A DNA stretch of 5,952 bases from Verrucomicrobiota bacterium. GTDB lineage: Bacteria > Verrucomicrobiota > Verrucomicrobiia > Limisphaerales > UBA9464. The notes under the pieces were generated by a model. It had not been told where the DNA came from and made no database searches. It saw only the letters and a program-made list of their open reading frames with translations. The DNA lies in assembly GCA_947454295.1 (NCBI GenBank), contig CANGMO010000163.1:1-5952 (forward strand). Direction: 5' to 3'. This document shows, one piece after another, positions 1 to 5,092 of this stretch (the first letter of the stretch is position 1; every line of letters starts with the position of its first letter). The translations under genes and the position numbers were made by a program.

Positions 1-697
1 GCACGGGATCGTGTCGGAGGCGCGGATGGTTCTTGTTGATGCCGGATGCCAATCGCTCGAGCAGCGCGTCCCGATCGGGTCCGGCCGATACGATCAGGTC
101 CTCCAACCGCCAGATCTGTCCCGGCTTGAGCTCAAGATCCTCGGTATCCAGCACCGCCTGGATCCGCTCCGCGTTGAAATGAAGTTTCCCGCTGAAGCGC
201 CGGCACGAGGTAAAGCCAATCAACACCCGGTCCAGCCCCGCAGGCGAAACCATCATCATGCCGTACCCGGTTCGGAATCCCGCCGGCTCAGGCAGGCGGT
301 AGTGGCCCCGATCGGTGTAGTCCCCGACGTCGTGCGGAGCGGCCAGCGTGCCGGAATTCTGCGAGAGCATCTGGAATCCCTCGGCATACACTGGCGTCTC
401 GCCGCGGAGCCCGTGCGCCAGATCGAACACCACGACCTCGTGAACCCGGACGGGCACCGACCCAGTGTTGCGCAGGCGCAACTCGCAGACCTCCCCGCGC
501 CAGCTTCGCTCCAACCGCAGTCCCGACGCCTCGCCGCCCGAGGCCGCCACCACCCGCGACGCCGGGTTCGAGCGGATCCGCGGCACGAGACCGGGAACCT
601 CCGCGACAACCCGCTCTGCGACCCCGGCCATCAACAGGAGGCACGCCAGGGCGTTCACGCGAATGCGGAGGGGGAATTGGGTGAGGACGTGGAACAT
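1..697 (-). CDS. Secreted alpha-galactosidase-like (melibiase family) protein, N-terminal part, cut by the window edge
   Basis: The minus strand is open from the left edge to an ATG at 697, giving 232 complete codons. Residues 1-15 are a basic/polar start (MFHVLTQFPLRIRVN), followed by a hydrophobic stretch (ALACLLLMAGVA, about 16-27), which looks like a signal peptide. The rest reads as a beta-rich domain: an RLRNTGSVPVRV segment near residue 75, GFTSCRRFSGKLHFN from residue 161, then LKPGQIWRLEDLIVSAG around 191-206 and a NHPRL segment just before the edge. From memory, this series matches the domain that precedes the TGWCSWY-type catalytic start in GH36-like alpha-galactosidases, which release terminal alpha-galactose. 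The catalytic barrel and its aspartates are off the window, so activity cannot be judged. An in-frame ATG at 763 would add 22 residues; I prefer 697 because it puts the hydrophobic segment near the N-terminus. Neither start has a clear ribosome site. Coding is certain; the family call is moderate. Confidence 0.62.
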   Translation of the reverse strand, partial: MFHVLTQFPLRIRVNALACLLLMAGVAERVVAEVPGLVPRIRSNPASRVVAASGGEASGLRLERSWRGEVCELRLRNTGSVPVRVHEVVVFDLAHGLRGETPVYAEGFQMLSQNSGTLAAPHDVGDYTDRGHYRLPEPAGFRTGYGMMMVSPAGLDRVLIGFTSCRRFSGKLHFNAERIQAVLDTEDLELKPGQIWRLEDLIVSAGPDRDALLERLASGINKNHPRLRHDPV

Positions 698-1111
698 GGG
701 ATGGAGGGGAACCCATCGGTGCTGCGCGGGCAAGGCGAGGCTGCTGGGAATCACCGCGGCCATCGCGCGGCGGCTCTTTTCAAGAGGTTCAGGAACGAGA
801 GGGCGAACCTCCTGGCGAGCCGGGTGGGCGGACGCGCAAATCTTCGTCCCGCGGCGTACCACCCGCCGTCCACGCACCCGCTACGGCAGGAGCCTCGCGC
901 CACCCCGCGGTAACCGCTGCGTGGTGAAGATCTCAGACGGTGGCCTGGGCCGCATCCCCGGGGCAACGACGGCGCTACCGCTGGTCGTTGTGAATCTACG
1001 GCCGAGCGGCAGCTCGGCCCCACCTGGAATCGACGAGCGTGCGGCACGGATGCCCGCCCTTACCTCCCCTCTCCTCAACCCTTCAACGCCTCAACTCCCC
1101 CCTTCCCCCAT
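698..1111. other. Non-coding stretch between the divergent alpha-galactosidase-like gene and the ars operon
   Basis: About 410 bases lack a convincing gene. Open frames that cross it on both strands translate to Arg/Pro/Ser-rich sequence without any recognisable motif, typical of chance frames in GC-rich DNA. It holds two perfect short hairpins (964-990 and 1000-1019, listed separately) and a wider inverted pair, gaggttc at 784-790 with gaacctc at 805-811. The last 90 bases become pyrimidine-rich (runs of CTCC/CCCC) just before the ars promoter. The promoter of the minus-strand gene should lie here, but I found no convincing -35/-10 pair for it. Confidence 0.6.
964..1019. repeat. Pair of adjacent perfect palindromes (possible dispersed extragenic repeat)
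   Basis: Two hairpins stand 9 bases apart. The first is caacgac (964-970) with gtcgttg (984-990), a 7-bp stem and 13-base loop. The second is ggccgag (1000-1006) with ctcggcc (1013-1019), a 7-bp stem and 6-base loop. Neither is followed by a T-run on either strand, so they are not ordinary terminators. Paired GC-rich palindromes between genes are the form of REP-type extragenic elements, but a repeat family can only be claimed if other copies exist in the genome, which cannot be seen here. Confidence 0.35.
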
Positions 1112-1140
1112 TTGACGCATATTCCTTTTTCTGGCATATT
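1112..1140 (+). promoter_or_regulatory. Sigma-70-type promoter of the ars operon
   Basis: TTGACG (1112-1117, 5 of 6 to the -35 consensus) is followed after exactly 17 bases by CATATT (1135-1140, 4 of 6 to the -10 consensus). Transcription would start near 1146-1148, only about 5-7 bases before the arsR ATG at 1153. The mRNA would therefore be nearly leaderless, which agrees with the pyrimidine-rich, Shine-Dalgarno-free sequence in front of that ATG. It is the best promoter-like match I noticed in the window. Confidence 0.68.
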
Positions 1141-1141
1141 C
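1117..1141. promoter_or_regulatory. Candidate ArsR operator (imperfect dyad over the promoter spacer and -10)
   Basis: ATATTCC (1119-1125) and GGCATAT (1133-1139) are inverted repeats matching at 6 of 7 positions around a 7-base centre, with an additional G-C pair at 1117/1141. The same stretch can also be read as a direct repeat, GCATATTCC at 1117-1125 and 1134-1142. The dyad fills the spacer between -35 and -10 and covers most of the -10. A dimeric ArsR-family repressor bound there would block RNA polymerase, and many family members bind AT-rich imperfect inverted repeats at such positions. The assignment to this ArsR is inference from position. Confidence 0.5.
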
Positions 1142-1152
1142 CCCTCACTGGT

Positions 1153-1545
1153 ATGACAAAACCCCGCCTTCTGGAGGTGTATCACTGCCTGTGCGACGAG
1201 ACCCGTCTCCGGATCGTCCACCTGCTGCAGCAGTCGCCGCTGTGCGTGTGTCATCTCCAGGATCTGCTGGGGCTCACGCAGGTGGCAGCGTCCAAGCAGC
1301 TCGCCTACCTGCGCAAGCGGGGGTTGGTCGAGGCGCGGCGCCATGAGCAGTGGATGATCTATTCCCTGCCGGAGCGCCCCTCACCCGAGCTCGACTGGCA
1401 ATTGCGCTGCCTCCAGGACTGCGTCACCACCCATCCGATTTTCAAAGAAGATCTCCGCCGGCTGAAAAAGCTGCAGCCCGACTGCTGCTGGGTCGCCAAG
1501 GCCGTCCGCCGCAAGCGCCCCGCCACCCCTCTCCCCCAGGAATAG
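1153..1545 (+). CDS. arsR: ArsR/SmtB-family metalloregulator, arsenite-responsive repressor of the operon
   Basis: This is a 130-residue winged-helix repressor expected to bind operator DNA as a dimer and release it on binding As(III) or Sb(III). The N-terminal helix carries the DETRLRIVHLL segment (15-25) common in the family. SPLCVCHL (28-35) contains Cys31-Val-Cys33, equivalent to the CVC pair of the plasmid R773 ArsR. The recognition helix and wing follow (VAASKQLAYLRKRGLVEARR, about 44-63, then WMIYSL). The third R773 cysteine, three residues after the pair, is replaced by Gln36. Extra cysteines occur at 12, 14, 86, 90 and as Cys111-Cys112 near the basic C-terminus. I chose the ATG at 1153 because conserved family sequence begins there and the promoter ends a few bases upstream; a longer frame from 1039 would put the promoter inside the gene. 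It is first in the operon, 6 bases before arsC, consistent with autoregulation. Confidence 0.92.
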   Translation: MTKPRLLEVYHCLCDETRLRIVHLLQQSPLCVCHLQDLLGLTQVAASKQLAYLRKRGLVEARRHEQWMIYSLPERPSPELDWQLRCLQDCVTTHPIFKEDLRRLKKLQPDCCWVAKAVRRKRPATPLPQE

Positions 1546-1551
1546 ACTCCC

Positions 1552-2019
1552 ATGTCCACCCCAAAGCCCCACCCCACTGTTCTGATCCTTTGCACCGGAA
1601 ACTCCTGCCGCAGCCATCTTGCGGAGGGCATCCTTCGCGCGGTTGCCGGAGACATCCTCCGGGTTGAAAGCGCCGGATCCAAGCCAGCCGGCTACGTGCA
1701 TCCGTTGGCAGTCGTGGTGATGAAGGAGATCGGCATCGACATCTCCGCGCATCACTCGAAACACATGAACGAGTTCCTCAATCAGCCGGTGGAAACGGTG
1801 ATCACCGTCTGCGGCAATGCCGATCAGGCCTGCCCGATGTATCCGGGTCAGTTGAACCGCCACCATTGGGGATTCGACGATCCGGCGCACGCGACCGGAA
1901 CCGACGAGGAAAAGCTCGCGGTGTTCCGCCGCGTCCGCGATGAGATCCGACGCGTGTTCACCGCCTACGCCGAGGGACGCCGGGATCAATCCAAGTCCAA
2001 AAACCCATCCAACCCATGA
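1552..2019 (+). CDS. arsC: Arsenate reductase, thioredoxin-coupled low-molecular-weight phosphatase type
   Basis: This 155-residue cytosolic enzyme should reduce arsenate to arsenite. It starts with the phosphatase-type anion loop CTGNSCRS (14-21), where Cys14 is the expected nucleophile and Arg20 binds the oxyanion. VTVCGNADQACP (85-95) supplies Cys87 and Cys94, matching Cys82 and Cys89 of the staphylococcal pI258 enzyme, so the full relay Cys14-Cys87-Cys94 is present. WGFDDPA (106-112) carries the general-acid aspartate of the family. This three-cysteine layout marks the thioredoxin-dependent class, not the glutaredoxin-dependent R773 ArsC. At 155 residues it is longer than the 131-residue pI258 protein, through an N-terminal addition of about four residues and a polar C-terminal tail. 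An AGGA at 1538-1541, 10 bases before the ATG, can serve as ribosome site. The stop codon overlaps the arsD start in ATGA, implying translational coupling. Confidence 0.95.
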   Translation: MSTPKPHPTVLILCTGNSCRSHLAEGILRAVAGDILRVESAGSKPAGYVHPLAVVVMKEIGIDISAHHSKHMNEFLNQPVETVITVCGNADQACPMYPGQLNRHHWGFDDPAHATGTDEEKLAVFRRVRDEIRRVFTAYAEGRRDQSKSKNPSNP

Positions 2020-2450
2020 GCGAAACCTCGATTCAATTCGGTCAGAAGCCACGCCTGCCGGCCGCCAATTCCAAGACGGTGGAGGTGTTTGATCCGGCGA
2101 TGTGCTGCTCCACCGGCATCTGCGGACCGGATGTGGATTCCAAGCTCGTCCAATTCGCCGCCGACCTCGGCTGGCTTCGAACGGCGGGCGTCGCAGTGCA
2201 ACGGCACAACCTGGCGCAGGATCCGGCCCGGTTTGTGGGTCAACCGCTGGTCCAGGCGGCGCTGGCCAAGGACGGGGAGGCGGCGCTCCCGGTGATCCTG
2301 TGCTGCGGACAGCTCGTCTCCACGGGGCGGTATCCCCATCGCGACGAACTCGCGACGCTGCTCGGTCTCCCGACTGCCCCACCCTCCGCGGAATCGAACT
2401 CATGTTGTGGCGATTCCCCCTCGTGTTGCGGTGGCTCAACGGCATCCTGA
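2016..2450 (+). CDS. arsD: ArsD, arsenite metallochaperone for ArsA
   Basis: ArsD of the R773 type hands As(III) to the ArsA ATPase and can weakly repress its operon. The 144-residue product has the thioredoxin-fold start VEVFDPAMCCSTGICGPDVD (22-41), with Cys30, Cys31 and Cys36 matching the essential R773 Cys12, 13 and 18. NLAQDP (65-70) and GRYPHRDEL (104-112) are also family segments. The tail has Cys130-Cys131 and Cys137-Cys138, with the same 7-residue spacing as R773 Cys112-113 and 119-120. Unusually, the segment that reads PLLLLDGE in R773 is PVILCCGQ here, giving another vicinal pair at Cys96-Cys97. The N-terminus is about 18 residues longer than in R773. The ATG at 2016 is supported by the ATGA overlap with arsC; a GTG at 2079 would give a product starting at the conserved core. 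No Shine-Dalgarno is visible, as expected for a coupled start. arsA begins 4 bases after the stop. Confidence 0.93.
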   Translation: MSETSIQFGQKPRLPAANSKTVEVFDPAMCCSTGICGPDVDSKLVQFAADLGWLRTAGVAVQRHNLAQDPARFVGQPLVQAALAKDGEAALPVILCCGQLVSTGRYPHRDELATLLGLPTAPPSAESNSCCGDSPSCCGGSTAS

Positions 2451-2454
2451 GGCA

Positions 2455-4254
2455 ATGCCTGCATCCTCCGAACTTCCGCTGAGTGGCCTGCTGGCCAGTC
2501 CAACGCGGTTTCTCTTTTTCACCGGGAAAGGCGGCGTTGGAAAGACTTCCATGGCCTGCGCCTCGGCCGTGGCGCTTGCCGACCGTGGGCTGCGGGTGTT
2601 GCTGGTCAGCACCGATCCGGCATCCAATCTGGATGAGGTCCTTGGGGTCTCCCTCTCGTCGGTTCCCACCGCGGTTCCGGAAGCCCCGGGGCTTTCGGCT
2701 CTCAACATTGATCCTGCCGCGGCAGCGCATGCGTATCGGGAGAAGCTCGTCGGCCCCTTCCGCGGGAAGCTGCCCGATGCCCTGGTTCGCAGCATGGAGG
2801 AGCAACTCTCCGGCGCCTGCACCATGGAGATCGCCGCGTTTGATGAATTCTCCCGGTTGCTCGGAGATCCCCGATCCACGGTGGGGTATGATCACGTTAT
2901 TTTCGACACCGCACCCACGGGCCACACCCTGCGCCTGCTGTCCCTGCCCGGCGCCTGGAGCGGCTTCATCGACGCCAACCCGGCCGGTGCTTCCTGCCTC
3001 GGCCCGCTTTCAGGTCTTGAGGCACAAAAAGCGATATACGCGCAGGCGGTCGCCAGTTTGAGCGATTCCGCACGAACCACGCTGGTACTAGTTAGCCGCG
3101 CCCAGCGGGCCGCGCTGACCGAAGCCCGACGCACCAGTCACGAGCTCTCGCTGCTGGGGGTGAACCATCAGCGGCTGATTCTCAATGGCCTGTTCCACGC
3201 GGCAGGGATCGATCCCACCGCGCAGGCGCTTGAACAGCGGGAACGCAGCGCTCTCGCCGGCGCCGCGGCGTTTCTCGAACCCCTCGCCCCCAGCCATGTC
3301 CCGCTGCGGGCAACCAATCTGGTGGGCCTCGCCGCGCTGCGGGCGTTGACCTCGGCGCCGGCGGCGGCCGAACCGAAGGCCCAGGAATCCTCCGTCGCCA
3401 CGCTCCCGACGTGCGGCACCCTATCAGATCTGGTGACCGACCTGGCCCGCCAGGGACACGGCGTCGTGATGACCCTTGGCAAAGGTGGCGTGGGCAAGAC
3501 CACCATCGCCGCCGCCATCGCCACCGAATTGGCGCGGCGCGGCTTCAAGGTCCGACTGACCACCACGGATCCCGCTGCTCACGTGGCAGCGGCGGTGGGG
3601 GACGGAACGGGTGTGGTCGTGGATCGCATCGATCCCCACGAGGAAACCCGTCGCTATGCCGAATCGGTCCTTGGTTCCACAGGGACTCAGCTTGATGCCG
3701 ACGGGCGTGCGCTGCTGGAGGAGGACCTGCGTTCCCCCTGCACCGAGGAGATTGCCATCTTTCGCGCCTTTGCCCGCACCGTGGCGCAGGGACGGGATGA
3801 ATTCGTGATTCTCGACACGGCGCCCACCGGCCACACCTTGCTCCTTCTGGACGCGACCGAATCGTATCACCGCGAGATCGCAAGAAAGGCCAGCGACCTC
3901 CCTACCGAAGTTCGCGAACTGCTGCCGCGACTCCGGGATCCGGACTTCACAAAAATGGTCGTGGTCACGCTGCCGGAGCCGACACCGGTTCATGAAGCCG
4001 CCATGTTGCAGACGGATTTGAGGCGCGCGGGCATTGAGCCGTTTGCATGGGTCATCAATCAAAGCCTGTCCGGATGCGGCACGCAGGATCCCCTGCTCCG
4101 CGAGCGCGCCGCGGGCGAAACCCGATTCATCCGCGAGGTGGCTGAAGGACTCGCCCGCCGGACGATTCGAGTCCCATGGGTGCTCCAGGATCCCGTCGGC
4201 GCGGGAGGACTTGCCCAGTTGTTCCCGGATCCCGCGATCACGCCCCCCGGCTGA
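2455..4254 (+). CDS. arsA: ArsA, arsenite/antimonite-stimulated ATPase (two-domain, pump-energising)
   Basis: The 599-residue protein is the tandem A1-A2 form of ArsA, a cytosolic ATPase that receives As(III) from ArsD and energises an ArsB- or Acr3-type membrane pump. A1 has the P-loop GKGGVGKT at 24-31, then STDPASNLDEVL, and the switch/signature DTAPTGHTLRLL from Asp151. A2 repeats these elements: GKGGVGKT at 342-349, TTDPAAHV, and DTAPTGHTLLLL from Asp454. The three metalloid ligands of R773 ArsA (Cys113, Cys172, Cys422) have clear counterparts: Cys122 in GACTMEIAAFDEF, Cys181 in ASCLGPLSGLEAQ, and Cys429 in SPCTEEIAIFRAF. The spacing of the first two is identical (59 residues). Length is close to R773 (583). 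I chose the ATG at 2455, 4 bases after arsD; a GTG at 2407 would add 16 residues and overlap arsD by 44 bases. GAGG at 2449-2452 is too close to the ATG for a normal ribosome site, so reinitiation after arsD is likely. It is the last gene of the operon, with no pump gene after it. Confidence 0.95.
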   Translation: MPASSELPLSGLLASPTRFLFFTGKGGVGKTSMACASAVALADRGLRVLLVSTDPASNLDEVLGVSLSSVPTAVPEAPGLSALNIDPAAAAHAYREKLVGPFRGKLPDALVRSMEEQLSGACTMEIAAFDEFSRLLGDPRSTVGYDHVIFDTAPTGHTLRLLSLPGAWSGFIDANPAGASCLGPLSGLEAQKAIYAQAVASLSDSARTTLVLVSRAQRAALTEARRTSHELSLLGVNHQRLILNGLFHAAGIDPTAQALEQRERSALAGAAAFLEPLAPSHVPLRATNLVGLAALRALTSAPAAAEPKAQESSVATLPTCGTLSDLVTDLARQGHGVVMTLGKGGVGKTTIAAAIATELARRGFKVRLTTTDPAAHVAAAVGDGTGVVVDRIDPHEETRRYAESVLGSTGTQLDADGRALLEEDLRSPCTEEIAIFRAFARTVAQGRDEFVILDTAPTGHTLLLLDATESYHREIARKASDLPTEVRELLPRLRDPDFTKMVVVTLPEPTPVHEAAMLQTDLRRAGIEPFAWVINQSLSGCGTQDPLLRERAAGETRFIREVAEGLARRTIRVPWVLQDPVGAGGLAQLFPDPAITPPG

Positions 4255-4262
4255 CGCCCCGA

Positions 4263-4739
4263 CTACTTGGCGTAGGTCAGTCCGACCGGTTTCCAGGCTC
4301 CGCCTATCTTGGCGACCGGGATCTCCAGTTTCGACGAAGTGGTCGGACCGGTGACCGGGCCGGAGGTGGAGCCGAGGGATCCAACTTCGAGCACCACCCA
4401 GTGTGTCGGGGGCGCGATGAACTTCAGCGGACGACCCGCGTGGATTCCCGGCGCCGGAGCGTCCGGGTGGTACGACGCGAAGGAGTGCACCTTGACGTCC
4501 TTCACTACGAGATTGCCGTCGGAAAAGTGATACCGAAGCGCCTCCTCAAACCCGGCGTAGATGGCTGGCGGCATCTTGGATTTGGGATACTGCTGCAGCA
4601 TCCAGTCGGCATCCTTCCGTTTGCGCGCCGCCCCCACTTCCCTGGCGAATTGCTTCAAAGAGTCGTCGATCGCGGGCGTCTCAGCGGCGTGGAGAAACCA
4701 GGCGGTGAGCAGAACGATCCAAAGCCTCCCTGTTTGCAT
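4263..4739 (-). CDS. Small exported protein of unknown function
   Basis: I do not recognise the family. The 158-residue product begins with a typical signal peptide: Arg5, a hydrophobic core LWIVLLTAWFL (6-16) and a likely signal peptidase site after HAA (17-19), so it should be exported. No lipobox cysteine is present. The mature part opens with a charged helix-like segment (DDSLKQFAREVGAARKRKDADW, split around residue 40) and continues with a beta-rich half containing PPTHWVVLEVGS, a Gly/Ser/Thr/Pro linker (STSGPVTGPTTSS) and the end KIGGAWKPVGLTYAK. The pattern suggests a small periplasmic or cell-surface domain; no catalytic motif is evident. Start: the ATG at 4739 sits directly at the signal peptide, without a clear Shine-Dalgarno. 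The gene converges on arsA with 8 bases between the two stop codons and is divergent from the small gene at 4885. Nothing links it to arsenic. Confidence 0.78.
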   Translation of the reverse strand: MQTGRLWIVLLTAWFLHAAETPAIDDSLKQFAREVGAARKRKDADWMLQQYPKSKMPPAIYAGFEEALRYHFSDGNLVVKDVKVHSFASYHPDAPAPGIHAGRPLKFIAPPTHWVVLEVGSLGSTSGPVTGPTTSSKLEIPVAKIGGAWKPVGLTYAK

Positions 4740-4884
4740 GTTGCCAACGGTACAAAAACCCGACCTTCGGTGTCGATGTCAGCGACCCGGAAGAGCCCAG
4801 GAGAAGCGAGGGGGGAATCTCTTTCGTTGTTTTGGCGCTGAGAACCCGCATTACTGGGGATGCAGCACTAAACCGCATACCATT
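4740..4884. other. Divergent intergenic region
   Basis: These 145 bases separate the start of the minus-strand exported protein from the start of the plus-strand small protein, so promoters for both should lie here. It has an A-run (acaaaaaccc near 4752-4759) and a T-rich patch (4821-4833). I could not find a -35/-10 pair good enough to call in either direction, nor a strong dyad. Confidence 0.4.
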
Positions 4885-4980
4885 ATGGCCAAAGGCAACA
4901 ACAGTAAGCGCAAGGAAACCAAGAAGCCCAAGAAACCGAAGCCCTCGCCCGCGCCTCCCGCCTCGCGGCGGAGCTCGTGA
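4885..4980 (+). CDS. Very small lysine/proline-rich basic protein
   Basis: A 31-residue frame starts MAKGNNSKRKETKKPKKPKP and ends in a Pro/Ala/Ser/Arg tail. It is strongly basic (9 Lys, 3 Arg, 1 Glu), lacks hydrophobic residues apart from a few alanines and is probably disordered; binding to nucleic acid or ribosomes is only a guess. Two things argue it is a real gene: a strong intrinsic terminator begins 16 bases after its stop, and the M(A/S)KG-N-(S)-(K/R)KE-KKPKK pattern recalls short lysine-rich proteins I believe are found in many bacteria, although I cannot name a family. No Shine-Dalgarno precedes the ATG. A longer frame from 4561 ends at the same stop, but its upstream part runs antisense through the exported-protein gene and looks like chance coding. 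Confidence 0.6.
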   Translation: MAKGNNSKRKETKKPKKPKPSPAPPASRRSS

Positions 4981-4995
4981 TCCGCGATCGCCCTC

Positions 4996-5025
4996 AACCC
5001 GGAGCCCCACGGCTCCGGGTTTTGT
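4996..5025 (+). terminator. Rho-independent terminator after the small basic protein gene
   Basis: aacccggagcc (4996-5006) pairs perfectly over 11 bp with ggctccgggtt (5011-5021) around a 4-base loop, ccac. The last stem bases run into TTT and then GTCTT, a short interrupted U-tract. It lies 16 bases after the stop codon of the 31-residue protein and 70 bases before the DTW gene, so it should end the small gene's transcript and separate the two units. Confidence 0.82.
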
Positions 5026-5092
5026 CTTCCGGCCCCGAGGTCCGGAGCCAGGGAAACCCACAGGATTGCCTTCGCCTCCGCCAACGCCGACG

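Noticed and set aside
11..913. Plus-strand frame of 300 codons at the left end
   Set aside because: Antisense to the alpha-galactosidase-like gene, which has a signal peptide and family-like segments; the plus translation has no motif.
1039..1152. Upstream extension of arsR to an ATG at 1039
   Set aside because: The extra 38 residues are Pro/Leu/Ser-rich without family similarity and would place the -35, -10 and dyad inside the gene.
2407..2454. GTG start for arsA at 2407
   Set aside because: It would overlap the arsD cysteine-rich tail by 44 bases and adds 16 residues unlike ArsA; the ATG at 2455 fits the usual distance to the P-loop.
1381..2925. Long minus-strand open frame (514 codons) opposite arsR, arsC, arsD and arsA
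   Set aside because: It lies antisense to four genes with unmistakable family motifs and its translation is Arg/Gly/Pro-rich without any motif; it is a shadow frame of GC-rich coding DNA.
4254..4273. Possible terminator after arsA
   Set aside because: Stem is only 5 bp with a 10-base loop and no T-run on either strand.
4827..4855. Possible promoter (TTGTTT, 17 bases, ATTACT) for the small basic protein gene
   Set aside because: The -10 candidate matches only 3 of 6 consensus bases and such matches are expected by chance.
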